64,000 bases of DNA from JACVRW01 sp963837445 (GTDB lineage Bacteria > Actinomycetota > Thermoleophilia > Solirubrobacterales > Thermoleophilaceae). The translations under genes and the position numbers were made by a program. Location of the stretch: NCBI GenBank assembly GCA_963837445.1, contig CAWINK010000014.1:62001-126000 (forward strand), in the 5' to 3' direction. This document shows positions 1 through 8,429 of this stretch, one piece after another. The notes under the pieces were generated by a model. It was not told the DNA's origin. It was given only the letters and a program-made list of their open reading frames with translations, and did no database searches. How positions within the stretch are numbered: position 1 is the first letter of the stretch; each line of letters starts with the position of its first letter.

Positions 1-2
1 CG

Positions 3-173
3 CCAGACGGGGATCTCACCCGCCGACCCGTCCGACGCGAGACCGCCGAGCTCGCCCACGAGAACACCCCTGGGGAGCCGACCAAGGCCGTACAGATGCC
101 GCCGCGCCGCCGGGTCGATCGCTCGGACGAGCCCTATGTACGGACCTCGCGGATCTATGCGGCGGCACGATAA
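3..173 (+). CDS. Possible C-terminal tail of a gene cut by the left edge
   Basis: An open frame runs from the window edge to a TAA at 171-173, 24 bases before the sulfotransferase start. The visible tail is charged and ends ...RTSRIYAAAR, with G or C in roughly four of five third codon positions, as in real genes here. A reverse-strand frame over the same bases is also open and only slightly less biased, so strand and reality are both uncertain. No domain is recognisable. Confidence 0.3.
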   Translation, partial: PDGDLTRRPVRRETAELAHENTPGEPTKAVQMPPRRRVDRSDEPYVRTSRIYAAAR

Positions 174-184
174 GGGATCGGCAA

Positions 185-190
185 TAGCAT
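185..190 (+). promoter_or_regulatory. -10 hexamer TAGCAT, leaderless-type
   Basis: TAGCAT lies exactly 7 bases before the ATG of the sulfotransferase gene at 198. The same hexamer at the same spacing recurs before 16326, 57430 and 62547, which supports a leaderless promoter. No convincing -35 box is visible. Confidence 0.5.
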
Positions 191-197
191 TCGCCGC

Positions 198-1235
198 ATG
201 CGGATCTGCGTCGCCGGGATGCACCGCAGCGGGACCTCGATCACGGCGTACATCCTCAGCCAGCTCGGCGTGGACCTCGGCCCAGAAGAGACGCTGCTCG
301 GCCCGGATGTCGTGGACAATCCGCTCGGGTACTGGGAACAGCGCGGCATCATCGAGGTGAATGACCTTGTGCTGGAGCGGCTGGGCGGCCCCTGGACCGA
401 CCCTCCGCGGCTGCGTCCCGGCTGGGCGGCCTCGGCGGATCTCGATGACCTGCGCGACCGCGCCCACGCGCTGCTGCGGAGCAGCTTCGGCGACCGGCCG
501 TCGGGCTGGAAGGACCCGCGCTGCAGCCTCACGCTGCCGTTCTGGCTCTCGGTGGAACCGTCCTTGCGGGTGGTGATCTGCGTGCGCGATCCGCTCGAGG
601 TGGCCGCGTCCTGGGCGCGCCGGGGGCCCGGCTTCGATGCGCCCTTCGCGCTCGAGCTGTGGATGGAGCACACGGCACGGGCGCTGATCGACTCGGAGCA
701 CATTCCGCGATTGGTCGTGCACCACGAGGACCTCTTTCGCGACCTCGAGGCCCAGGTCCGCCGACTCGCCTCGTTCGTGCACGCCGAGCCGGTGAGCGCG
801 GACACGGTGGCCGCGATTCGCGGCTTCGTCAAAGAGGACCTGTGGCGCAGCCGCACCGGCATCCAGGACCGCCGGCGGGTGCCGCCGGAGGTCGCGCGGC
901 TATACAGCGCGCTGCGCACCCACGACCCGTCGCGGACGAGCGGCGTGGACGGGCTCACGCCACTCGCGCGGCAGCTGCTCGCGAGCCGCCACAGGACCCA
1001 GAATCGCGACCTCGTCGGCTACCGCTGGCCCCGGCTCCGCGAGCGCGCGCGCCGGCGAGCTCTCAAGCCGCTTCTCTGGTGGGTGCGCGACCTGCTGTTC
1101 GCCGGCCGCAACAAGGCCGCGTCGGTTCGCGACGCTCACGCCCGCGTCAGCGGTCCGGCCGCGAGGGTGGAGCGTCGAATCGGCGTCATGATCGGAGCGC
1201 TCGATCGCCGCCGACAGCAGTGGCGCGTGGAGTAG
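198..1235 (+). CDS. Sulfotransferase family protein
   Basis: 345 aa. The N-terminus MRICVAGMHRSGTS is a PAPS sulfotransferase 5'-phosphosulfate loop (residues 7-14), and VRDPLEVAASWARR near residues 130-143 matches the 3'-phosphate-binding segment with its conserved Arg and Ser. Such enzymes transfer sulfate from PAPS to a hydroxyl of a carbohydrate or other acceptor. Position at the head of a glycan locus suggests sulfation of the surface polysaccharide or a glycolipid; the acceptor is not deducible. The C-terminal ~80 residues are Arg-rich. The ATG at 198 is supported by TAGCAT 7 bases upstream. The 3' end overlaps the convergent glycosyltransferase by 50 bases. Confidence 0.85.
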   Translation: MRICVAGMHRSGTSITAYILSQLGVDLGPEETLLGPDVVDNPLGYWEQRGIIEVNDLVLERLGGPWTDPPRLRPGWAASADLDDLRDRAHALLRSSFGDRPSGWKDPRCSLTLPFWLSVEPSLRVVICVRDPLEVAASWARRGPGFDAPFALELWMEHTARALIDSEHIPRLVVHHEDLFRDLEAQVRRLASFVHAEPVSADTVAAIRGFVKEDLWRSRTGIQDRRRVPPEVARLYSALRTHDPSRTSGVDGLTPLARQLLASRHRTQNRDLVGYRWPRLRERARRRALKPLLWWVRDLLFAGRNKAASVRDAHARVSGPAARVERRIGVMIGALDRRRQQWRVE

Positions 1236-2427
1236 GCACGTGCGCACGGTCTGCGAGCCAGCGGCGAAGCTCCTCCGAAGCGCGCTCGGGCTGGTGCTCG
1301 CGCTCGATCGTGCGCGATGCCTGTCTGCCGAGCCGAGCGGCCAGCGCGCTGTCGCGGCGCAGACGGGATAACGCCTCCGCTAGCGCATCGGGATCGTCGG
1401 GGGGCACCAGGAGGCCGTTCTCACCGTCGCGCACGAGCTCGGGGATGCCCACGATGCTCGTGCTGACCACCGGCAGCCCTCGGCCCATCGCCTCGATCAG
1501 GACCACCGGAAGCCCGTCACGGTCTCCGTCGGTGGCGATCCGGCACGGCACCGCAACCGCCGAGCAGTGCGCGTACGCCTCGCTCACCTCGTCGGGGCCG
1601 CACACGCCCCTGAAGACCACGCGGTCCTCCACGCCCAGCGACGTGGCGAGCTCTCGGAGCTCAGGCAGCAGCGGGCCGTCGCCGATCACGTTCAGCGCGA
1701 ACGGGTGGCCATTCGACGCCGCCAGCGCGCACGCGTGCACAAGCGAATCGATGCCCTTCTTCGGAACCAGCCTTGCCACCGCCAGCACCGGCGCGTCCGG
1801 AACGGGATCGACCGGCTCGGCGGCCGGGGCGACGAGCGCCAGCCGCCGCACGTCGACCCCGGGGGCGCGTGCGCGGATCTCCTCGGCGTTGTAGTGCGTG
1901 ACCGTGGCCACGCCCGCCGAGCCGGCGAGCCGGCGCGCGAGGTGCGGTGCATTGAACCCACTCCAGATGTCGTTGCCGTGGCAGAAGACCGTGAACGGGA
2001 TGCCGCTCAGCTCCGAGGCGTCCTGCGCGTACTCGGCCGAGTAGTACGCGAAGTGAACGTGCAGGAGGCCCGCGCCCTCGCTCGCCGCCCTTGCGGCAAT
2101 CAGGCCCGCCCGGAGGAAGTGGCGAAAGCGCCGCTCGGCCCGCGCGCGTCGAGCCGCACGCAGCCAGGCGCGCGGGCGCCGAGCCGCGAGCGGACCGTGG
2201 GCGCGAAGGATCCGGGCCAGCCTGGGCTCGTCGGGCACGCGCCGCACCCTCGCCCGGAGCCCGGCGAGCCCAGGATCGCGCGGCTCGTCGAGGGTGTCCT
2301 CGAGCGTGTCGACGGCCACGCTCCACCCCGACCGCTCCAGTTCGAGCATCTCCCTGAGGACGAACGTCTCGCTGAGCTTGGGAAAGCGAACGAGCACGTA
2401 GTGGACGCGCGGCGCCACGGGCGGCAT
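1186..2427 (-). CDS. Glycosyltransferase family 4 (GT-B fold)
   Basis: 413 aa, full length for GT4. The N-terminal half contains CHGNDIW (149-155). The C-terminal nucleotide-sugar half has VARLVPKKG (217-225), GDGPLLPEL and the E-x7-E type motif formed by E312 in IEAMGRGLP and E330 in GIPE. Predicted to add a sugar from a nucleotide donor to a lipid-linked or polymeric glycan at the cytoplasmic face. The ATG at 2427 is 23 bases from the divergent GT2 gene, and TACTAT lies 8 bases before it. Donor and acceptor are unknown. The 3' end overlaps the sulfotransferase gene. Confidence 0.88.
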   Translation of the reverse strand: MPPVAPRVHYVLVRFPKLSETFVLREMLELERSGWSVAVDTLEDTLDEPRDPGLAGLRARVRRVPDEPRLARILRAHGPLAARRPRAWLRAARRARAERRFRHFLRAGLIAARAASEGAGLLHVHFAYYSAEYAQDASELSGIPFTVFCHGNDIWSGFNAPHLARRLAGSAGVATVTHYNAEEIRARAPGVDVRRLALVAPAAEPVDPVPDAPVLAVARLVPKKGIDSLVHACALAASNGHPFALNVIGDGPLLPELRELATSLGVEDRVVFRGVCGPDEVSEAYAHCSAVAVPCRIATDGDRDGLPVVLIEAMGRGLPVVSTSIVGIPELVRDGENGLLVPPDDPDALAEALSRLRRDSALAARLGRQASRTIEREHQPERASEELRRWLADRAHVPTPRATAVGGDRALRS

Positions 2428-2435
2428 CGCCAGCC

Positions 2436-2441
2436 ATAGTA
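2436..2441 (-). promoter_or_regulatory. -10 hexamer TACTAT for the GT4 gene at 2427
   Basis: On the minus strand TACTAT ends 8 bases before the ATG at 2427. It overlaps the plus-strand hexamer TAGTAG (2437-2442), so one 7-base block could drive both divergent genes. Confidence 0.45.
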
Positions 2442-2442
2442 G
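2437..2442 (+). promoter_or_regulatory. -10 hexamer TAGTAG for the GT2 gene at 2451
   Basis: TAGTAG ends 8 bases before the ATG at 2451. The whole divergent intergenic space is only 23 bases, which leaves no room for a Shine-Dalgarno leader on either side and favours leaderless transcripts. Confidence 0.4.
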
Positions 2443-2450
2443 GCGCGTCG

Positions 2451-3236
2451 ATGGATCCCGCAGCCGTGAGAACCTCCGTGCTCATGCCCGCCTACGAGGC
2501 GGAGGCGACCCTGCGCGAGGCTGTCGAGAGCGCGCTCGCGCAGACGGTCGGCGACCTCGAGCTGCTGGTGATCGACGACGCGTCCCGGATCCCGGTCCGG
2601 GACGTGCTCGCCGGCATCGCAGACCCACGCCTTCGCATCATCAGGCGAAGCCACAACGGCGGCCCCGGGGCCGCGCGCAACACGGGCTTGAGGCACGCCC
2701 GCGCGCCGCTCGTGTCACAGCTCGACGCCGACGACATGTGGGAGCCCGACTACCTCGAGCACGTGCTGCCGCATTTCGAGGACCCCGCAATCGGCCTCGT
2801 CTACGCGAATGCCGTGATCCTCGGCCACCCGACGGGTCACGACACCTACATCTTCGACCCCGAGCCACACCCGATCGACCGCTTTCCAAAGCTCGCCGAG
2901 CAGAACCCGGTGCCGGCGCTCACGGCCACGATGCGCGCCCACGCGGTGCGCGCCGTGGGCGGCTATGCGCGCTGGCTCCAGATGGCTCAGGACTACCACC
3001 TGTACCTGAAGCTGGCCGCCGCAGGCTGGCGCTTCCACTACGTGGACCGCAAGCTCGCCCGCTACCGCTGGCCGGAGCCCACCCGCGGCCTGTCCTACGA
3101 CGACCGCCGCCGTGAGCTCTACGAACTGCCCATGTGGACCGCCTTCGCGCTGCGCCATCCGCTCACCCCAGGACCGAAGCGGCAGGTGCGCATGCGGCTG
3201 CGCCGTGAGGTCGAACGCCTACGATTCGGCCGGTGA
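2451..3236 (+). CDS. Glycosyltransferase family 2 (GT-A fold)
   Basis: 261 aa. Begins with the canonical GT2 entry TSVLMPAYEAEATLREAVES, then LLVIDDAS (nucleotide-binding Asp), GGPGAARNTGL and the metal-binding LDADDMW near residues 89-95; the acceptor-side segment MAQDYHLYLKLAAAG follows. Likely a cytoplasmic transferase that elongates the glycan handled by the downstream ABC transporter. Its TGA overlaps the GTG of the Wzt gene (GTGA at 3233-3236), so the two are translationally coupled. Sugar specificity unknown. Confidence 0.88.
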   Translation: MDPAAVRTSVLMPAYEAEATLREAVESALAQTVGDLELLVIDDASRIPVRDVLAGIADPRLRIIRRSHNGGPGAARNTGLRHARAPLVSQLDADDMWEPDYLEHVLPHFEDPAIGLVYANAVILGHPTGHDTYIFDPEPHPIDRFPKLAEQNPVPALTATMRAHAVRAVGGYARWLQMAQDYHLYLKLAAAGWRFHYVDRKLARYRWPEPTRGLSYDDRRRELYELPMWTAFALRHPLTPGPKRQVRMRLRREVERLRFGR

Positions 3237-4480
3237 CGAGCTCCACAGCCAGCACGCCGGCGGTCGCGGTCGACGACGTCTCGAAGGCCTTCCGCATCCC
3301 GCACGAGCGCGTCTCGACGCTGAAGGAGCGGGCTCTTCACCCGTTCCGGCGCTCTTCGCATGAGCACTTCGACGCTCTGCGTGGAGTCTCGTTCGCCGTC
3401 GAGAAGGGCGAGTTCTTCGGCATCGTCGGCCGCAACGGGTCGGGCAAGAGCACGCTGCTCAAGTGCATGGCGGGGATCTACCGCGCCGACAGCGGCGCCA
3501 TCTACGTGAACGGCCGCGTGTCCACCTTCATCGAGCTCGGGGTGGGCTTCAACCCGGAGCTGGCCGCCCGCGACAACGTGCTGATCAACGGCGTGATGCT
3601 CGGGCTCTCCCCGCGCGAGGCGCGCGAGCGCTTCGACCGCGTCATCGACTTCGCGGAGCTCAGGGAGTTCGAGGAGCTCAAGCTGAAGAACTACTCGTCC
3701 GGCATGCAGGTCCGGCTCGCGTTCTCCGTGATGGTCCAGGTGGACGCCGACATCCTCCTGATCGACGAGGTGCTCGCCGTCGGCGACGTGAGCTTCCAGC
3801 AGAAGTGCTTCGACGTGTTCAACAAGCTGCGCGACGAGGGAAAGACGATCCTGTTCGTGACCCACGACATGAGCGCGGTGCGCCGCTTCTGCCACCGCGC
3901 CGTTCTGCTGGAGCGTGGGAAGGTCGTCCAGATCGGGCAGCCGGCCGAGGTGTCCGAGGCCTACGTGGACCTCAACTTCGGCGAGGGCGCCGACGTGACG
4001 GCGCCATCGGAGGGCCGCCGCAGCGGGGACGGCACGGCGGAGATCCTCGAGGCGTGGTGGGAGGACGACCAGGGCGAGCGCCAGACCGTGCTCCACCAGG
4101 GTCGCCCGTGCTCCTTCCACGCGCGGGTGCGGTTCACGACCGAGGTCGACGACCCGGCGATCGCGACGGTCTTCGAGAACGAGCAGCACCAGCCGCTCAT
4201 GGCCACCTCGACCGACTGGAAGGGCGAGAGCACAGGCCACTTCGGAGCGGGCGAGGAGGTCGAGTTCTCGGTTCAGCTCGAGATGGCGTTCGCGCCGGGC
4301 CGCGTGTACGCGTCGCCGTGGGTGGCCCAGGGCGGCCACCGCGTGATGGACCGGCGCCCGGAGCTGGCCTCCGTGGTCGTGGCCGGGACCCACGTGTCCG
4401 GCGGCCTCGTGGACCTGCCGCACGACGTGCAGCTCAAGGCCGGCGACCGCAGCTTCCAGGGCCAGGGAGGCGCGGCGTGA
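3233..4480 (+). CDS. wzt: ABC transporter ATP-binding protein, polysaccharide export (Wzt-like)
   Basis: 415 aa. ATPase domain with Walker A GRNGSGKST (66-74), signature SSGMQ (155-159), Walker B ILLIDE (174-179) and H-loop His211. As in O-antigen/teichoic acid exporters, a second domain of about 160 residues follows (from about 240); in E. coli O9a Wzt the equivalent domain binds the terminal modification of the glycan and so licenses export. Energises flipping of undecaprenyl-linked polysaccharide with the permease encoded immediately downstream. GTG start overlaps the upstream stop, and its own stop overlaps the GTG of the permease. Confidence 0.93.
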   Translation: MTSSTASTPAVAVDDVSKAFRIPHERVSTLKERALHPFRRSSHEHFDALRGVSFAVEKGEFFGIVGRNGSGKSTLLKCMAGIYRADSGAIYVNGRVSTFIELGVGFNPELAARDNVLINGVMLGLSPREARERFDRVIDFAELREFEELKLKNYSSGMQVRLAFSVMVQVDADILLIDEVLAVGDVSFQQKCFDVFNKLRDEGKTILFVTHDMSAVRRFCHRAVLLERGKVVQIGQPAEVSEAYVDLNFGEGADVTAPSEGRRSGDGTAEILEAWWEDDQGERQTVLHQGRPCSFHARVRFTTEVDDPAIATVFENEQHQPLMATSTDWKGESTGHFGAGEEVEFSVQLEMAFAPGRVYASPWVAQGGHRVMDRRPELASVVVAGTHVSGGLVDLPHDVQLKAGDRSFQGQGGAA

Positions 4481-5331
4481 GCCAGCTCGACGTGGCGGCG
4501 CTGGGGCGCCCGATCAAGGGCCCGTCGGCCCTCGGCACCGACCTTCGGCGCCTGTTGCACCTGTCGGTGACGCTCGCGGTGATGGAGTTCAAGCTGCGCT
4601 TCTTCGGCTCCGTGCTGGGCTACCTGTGGCAGCTCATGCGCCCGCTGCTCCTGTTCGGCGTGCTGTACGTGGTGTTCACCGAGTTCGTGCAGCTCGGCGC
4701 GGGCGTGCGCTTCTACCCGGCCGTCCTGCTCACAGGCATCGTCCTGTTCACGTTCTTCTCGGACGCCACGAGCAGGTCGGTGACCGCCGTGGCGGACCGG
4801 GAGAGCCTGGTGCGAAAGATCGAGTTCCCGCGCCTCGTGGTGCCGCTGGCGGTGCTCCTGATCTCGCTGTTCAACCTGATCCTGAACCTGCTCGCCGTGC
4901 TCGTGTTCGTAATCGCCACGGGCGTGGAGCCGCGTCTCGAGTGGCTGGCCCTGCCGCTGCTGCTGCTGCCGCTCGGCCTCTTCGCCGGCGGCCTCGCGAT
5001 GCTGCTTTCCGCGCTGTATGTGCGCTTCCGCGACGTGCAGCCGATCTGGGAGGTCATGCTTCAGGTCCTCTTCTACGGATCACCGATCCTCTACGTTCTC
5101 GAGATTCTCCCGACCGAGCAGCTCCAGCACCTGGTGGTGTGGTTCAACCCGATCGCGACGATCCTCGTGCAGTCTCGCCACAGCCTGATCGACGAAACGG
5201 CGCCCAACGTGTGGGACGCCGCCGGCGGCATGGTGTACCTCGCGATCCCGGGTGCGATCGTGCTCGGCGTGCTCGTGCTCGGCTTCTGGGTGTTCAACCG
5301 CGAGGCGCCGCGGATCGCGGAGGAGCTGTGA
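4477..5331 (+). CDS. wzm: ABC transporter permease, polysaccharide export (Wzm-like)
   Basis: 284 aa with about six hydrophobic membrane segments (for example residues 47-64, 77-95, 120-145, 150-175) and the ABC-2 type pattern LRFFGSVLGYLWQLMRPLL near the N-terminus. Forms the membrane channel partnered by the Wzt ATPase upstream. The GTG start at 4477 is inferred from the GTGA overlap with the Wzt stop; the frame is open far upstream but only this start gives a normal Wzm length. Its stop again overlaps the next GTG (5328). Confidence 0.92.
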   Translation: MSQLDVAALGRPIKGPSALGTDLRRLLHLSVTLAVMEFKLRFFGSVLGYLWQLMRPLLLFGVLYVVFTEFVQLGAGVRFYPAVLLTGIVLFTFFSDATSRSVTAVADRESLVRKIEFPRLVVPLAVLLISLFNLILNLLAVLVFVIATGVEPRLEWLALPLLLLPLGLFAGGLAMLLSALYVRFRDVQPIWEVMLQVLFYGSPILYVLEILPTEQLQHLVVWFNPIATILVQSRHSLIDETAPNVWDAAGGMVYLAIPGAIVLGVLVLGFWVFNREAPRIAEEL

Positions 5332-5573
5332 GCGACAAGGAGGCGCTCGAGCGGGCGATCGAGGAGCGCAACCGGCTCTGGTCCGAGCTCCAGGAGAAGA
5401 ACGCCCGCGAGGCGGACGTCGAGTACTGGCGCAACCGCGCCACCGACATCGAGCGCTCGCGCTGGTGGCGCGCGGGCTTTCCGCTGCGCTACCTGAAGCG
5501 CTTCGTGGCCGACCCGGCAGGCATGCTCGAAGGGCGTGCGCACGCCATCCGGCGCCGCCGGCGTGGCGCGTGA
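5328..5573 (+). CDS. Small coiled-coil protein in the glycan-export operon, function unknown
   Basis: 81 aa, locked into the operon by GTGA overlaps at both ends (5328-5331 and 5570-5573). Residues 1-40 are highly charged and heptad-like (KEALERAIEERNRLWSELQE), followed by ERSRWWRAGFPLRYLKRF and a basic tail RRRRRGA. No signal peptide or clear membrane span; the aromatic/basic middle could lie on the inner membrane surface. The sequence suggests a short coiled coil that might tether the flanking permease and glycosyltransferase; this is inference. No family recognised. Confidence 0.7.
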   Translation: MSDKEALERAIEERNRLWSELQEKNAREADVEYWRNRATDIERSRWWRAGFPLRYLKRFVADPAGMLEGRAHAIRRRRRGA

Positions 5574-7771
5574 GCGTCGTCACCGTCGCCATCCCGGTGC
5601 TGAACGGCGCGCGCTACCTCGACGAGGTGCTGACGGCCATCCGGGCGCAGCGCGTGGACCGGGAGGTCGAGATCCTGATCGTGGACTCCGGCTCCACGGA
5701 CGGCTCGCTCGAGATCGCGCGCCGCCACGGCGCGGTCGTACACGAGATCGATCCCGGCGAGTTCTCGCATGGCGGCACCCGCAACCGGATGATGGCCATG
5801 GCGCGCGGCGAGCACGTGGCGTTCCTGACCCAGGACGCGACGCCCGCGGACGAGCGCTGGCTCGCCGCGCTGCTCGAGGGCTTCGAGCAGGCGGACGACG
5901 TGGCCGCGGTGTTCGGCCCTCACGAGGCCCGGCCCGACGCGAGCCACATGATCAAGTCGGAGATGGAGCGGCACTTCGCGAGCTGGGGAGCCGGAGGCAG
6001 GGAGATCGACGTGCAGCGGCTCGACCGCTCGCCTGAGGGCCTTGCGGCCTACCGCGACTTCCCCGGGCAGCTCACGTTCCTCTCCGACGTGAACTGCGCG
6101 GTGGCCCGCTGGGCCTGGGAGCGAGTGCCCTACCGCGAGGTGCCGTATGCCGAGGACCAGCTCCTCGGACGCGAGCTGATCGAGGCGGGGTTCGCGAAGG
6201 TGTTCCACCCCGCGGCGCGAGTGCTCCACTCGCACGACTACCCGCCGCTCGCCTTCTTCCGCCGCTACTTCGACGAGTTCCGCTCGCTGCGCGAGGTGCT
6301 CGGCTTCCGCCAGCCCTGGGGGCCGCGCCGCACCGTGAACGACGTGCGCGGCCTCGTGGGCGCCGACAAGCGCTGGCTCCAGGCGCAGGGTGTGAGCGGT
6401 GGCGGGCTCGTGGCGGCGCTGCTCGTCTCGGGGCGTCACCATGCCGGACGCATGGCTGGATCGATCATCGGCACCCGCGCGGACCGGCTCCCGGCCGCGC
6501 TGCGGCGAGTGCTCTCACTCGAAGGCCGCGCGAGCTTCACGCCTCATCAGGTCCCGGGCGGCCTGCTCGGCCAGGGCGCGGAGACGGCGGGCGGCGACTG
6601 GGAGTGGGAGTTCGTGCGCCGGGCCTACCCGCGGCGGCCGCTCGCGCTCGAGCAGCACGAGGGCCACAGCGGCGGTCCGCTCACGATCGCCTGGGTCGTG
6701 CCCTCGTGGAACGTGGGCTCCGGCGGCCATACGACGATCTTCCGGCTCGTGCGCCAGCTGGAGCAGCGCGGGCACCGCTGCTCGATCCACCTGTTCGATC
6801 CGGACCGCAACGAGGACCGCTCGGGCGGCGAGCTGCGCGAGGAGATCCGCAGCCGCTTCGTGGAGGTGGACGCCCCGGTGTTCCGCGACCTCGAGCGCTT
6901 CAGCGGCGCCGACGTGGCGATCGCGACCGAGTGGCGCACCGCCTTCCCTGTGCGCGACCTGCCCGGCTGCCGCGAGAAGGTCTACCTGGTGCAGGACGAC
7001 GAGCCGCAGTTCTACGCGACCTCCTCCCAGTCGATCTGGGCCGAGGAGAGCTACCGCATGGGCTACCGCTGCATCGCCTACACGCCCTGGATGGCCGACA
7101 TCCTCCGCGAGCGCTGGGGGCTCGAGGCGCACCACTTCGAGTGCGGGACCGACACCGACGTGTACGAGTTCGCCGACGAGACGGGCAGGGAGCCCGGCCT
7201 GGTGGCTCTGTACGCGCGCAAGGAGACCGACCGGCGCGCGGTGGACCTCGCCCTGGCCGGCCTGGCCACGGCGTTCGAGCGCCGGCCGAGCCTGCGCGTG
7301 GTGGCGTACGGCTCGAACGTCGAGGTGCCGGCACCGTTCCCGCTGGAGGACCTCGGCGTACAGCCGCCCACGGAACTGGCGAAGCTCTACCGCCGCGCCA
7401 GCGTCGGCGTCGTGTTCTCGCTCACCACCCACTCGCTCGTGGCCCACGAGATGATGGCCTCTGGTCTGCCGGTGGTGGAGCTGGAGGGCCACAACGTGGC
7501 GTCCGCGCTCGGTGGCTCCGGCGAGCTCGTGGAGCTGGCGGAGCGCACGCCCGACTCGATCGCCGATGCCGTGGAGCGGCTGCTCGACGATCGCGAGCGC
7601 GCCGCCGCGATGGCGCGCAGGGCACGCTCCTTCGTCGAGGAGCGCACCTGGGAGCGCGCGGGTGAACAGGTGGAGACCGCGCTCCTGGACTACATGGCGC
7701 GGCCGCGCTCAGGCGTCGCCGGCGAGGCCGTGCAGCCGCAGGTCCGCGGCGAGACGCCCGTACACGACTGA
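5570..7771 (+). CDS. Two-domain glycosyltransferase: GT2 fused to a WsaF-like GT4
   Basis: 733 aa. Residues 1 to about 280 are a GT2 domain (VTVAIPVLNGARYLDEVL, LIVDSGSTDGS, FLTQDATPADERWL). From about residue 370 (TIAWVVPSWNVGSGGHTT) a GT-B domain begins; LVQDDEPQFY near 475 resembles the WsaF rhamnosyltransferase family, and HEMMASGLPVVELEG carries the C-terminal acidic motif. Such fusions can add two successive sugars to one chain. The GTG at 5570 is chosen from the overlap with the upstream stop. It is the last gene of the export operon and overlaps the convergent pseudogene by 63 bases. Confidence 0.88.
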   Translation: MSVVTVAIPVLNGARYLDEVLTAIRAQRVDREVEILIVDSGSTDGSLEIARRHGAVVHEIDPGEFSHGGTRNRMMAMARGEHVAFLTQDATPADERWLAALLEGFEQADDVAAVFGPHEARPDASHMIKSEMERHFASWGAGGREIDVQRLDRSPEGLAAYRDFPGQLTFLSDVNCAVARWAWERVPYREVPYAEDQLLGRELIEAGFAKVFHPAARVLHSHDYPPLAFFRRYFDEFRSLREVLGFRQPWGPRRTVNDVRGLVGADKRWLQAQGVSGGGLVAALLVSGRHHAGRMAGSIIGTRADRLPAALRRVLSLEGRASFTPHQVPGGLLGQGAETAGGDWEWEFVRRAYPRRPLALEQHEGHSGGPLTIAWVVPSWNVGSGGHTTIFRLVRQLEQRGHRCSIHLFDPDRNEDRSGGELREEIRSRFVEVDAPVFRDLERFSGADVAIATEWRTAFPVRDLPGCREKVYLVQDDEPQFYATSSQSIWAEESYRMGYRCIAYTPWMADILRERWGLEAHHFECGTDTDVYEFADETGREPGLVALYARKETDRRAVDLALAGLATAFERRPSLRVVAYGSNVEVPAPFPLEDLGVQPPTELAKLYRRASVGVVFSLTTHSLVAHEMMASGLPVVELEGHNVASALGGSGELVELAERTPDSIADAVERLLDDRERAAAMARRARSFVEERTWERAGEQVETALLDYMARPRSGVAGEAVQPQVRGETPVHD

Positions 7772-8429
7772 GGCGCGCTGCGCGTGCGCCTTCCGGCGCC
7801 CCCAGGCGGTCACGCGGGCGAACGCGTCGGGCAGGCGCCGGTAGGCCTCGACCAGCGTCACGGCCTCCTCGGGATCCACGAACTCGAGATGGTCGAGGCC
7901 GTCCTCGAGACCGAATGAGGCCGACACCCGGGGCACGATCAGGAGCCGGCGGGCGGCGAGGACCGGGAATGAGCGAGCGGGGAGCACGCCGCCGGGCTCG
8001 GTGAGGATCACGCAGGCGGCCTCCGCCAGCCGGTCGGCGTCGAGCGCGTCGAGCTCGTCGATCTGGACGCCGCGCGCGGCGGCCCGCTCCACGATCAGCC
8101 GCGCGTGCGTCCGAGTCGTCACCCGTGACCACGGCGCGCGCACCCGCGGGCGGGTCGAGCTCGAACAGCGCGTCCGCCGCCGGCCACGGCGCCACCCTCC
8201 AGAGGCCCTCGCCCGCGGGGGCGATGAGGCGCTCCGCCGGCGGATCGCCCGCGCGCGGGGGGCGATCGAGCCAGCGCACCGCCGGGGGCGGCTCGGCGGG
8301 CGCCCGAGCAAGCGCCACAACGGGGGCGGTGCCACGAGTTTCGGGTCGCATAGCGACCGTTTCTCGTGGCACCGCGAGGCCCGCGAGCGATTCGTCCGCC
8401 GGCGCTGCCCTCACTGCGAGCGTGGTCAC
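7709..8429 (-). pseudogene. Frameshifted glycosyltransferase-like (CgeB-type) gene
   Basis: A GTG at 8429 overlaps the upstream stop (GTGA, 8429-8426). From there one frame reads VTTLAVRAAPADESLAG ... ARAVVTGDDSDA, but the sensible continuation RLIVERAAARGVQIDELDAL ... LRLHGLAGDA lies in another frame, so a one-base shift falls near 8105-8120. The second part (PARSFPVLAARRLLIVPR ... EEAVTLVEAYRRLPD) resembles the C-terminal lobe of CgeB-like GT-B proteins, without an obvious donor lobe. A 48-base palindrome (8327-8374) is embedded in its first third. Either a decayed gene or a sequencing error. Confidence 0.6.
8327..8374. repeat. Long perfect palindrome, REP-like, inside a coding region
   Basis: Outer arms of 12 bases (CGGTGCCACGAG at 8327-8338 and its exact reverse complement at 8363-8374) enclose an inner stem GGTCGC/GCGACC (8344-8349 and 8353-8358) around an ATA loop. 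On the minus strand it adds residues VPRETVAMRPETRGTA to the frameshifted gene. The two-tier stem is typical of mobile REP-type palindromes; whether it recurs in the genome cannot be seen here. Confidence 0.7.

Noticed and set aside
1..150. Reverse-strand open frame at the left edge reading GLVRAIDPAARRHLYGLGRL
   Set aside because: It looks protein-like, but has no suitable start codon and conflicts with a slightly better plus-strand tail; evidence too thin to list as a gene.
3119..4423. Large minus-strand ORF opposite Wzt
   Set aside because: Shadow composition and complete overlap with a recognised ATPase.
3463..4476. Long upstream extension of the Wzm frame
   Set aside because: This part is a GC-rich shadow of the Wzt gene (Arg/Pro-rich, no family features); GTG 4477 gives the normal permease.
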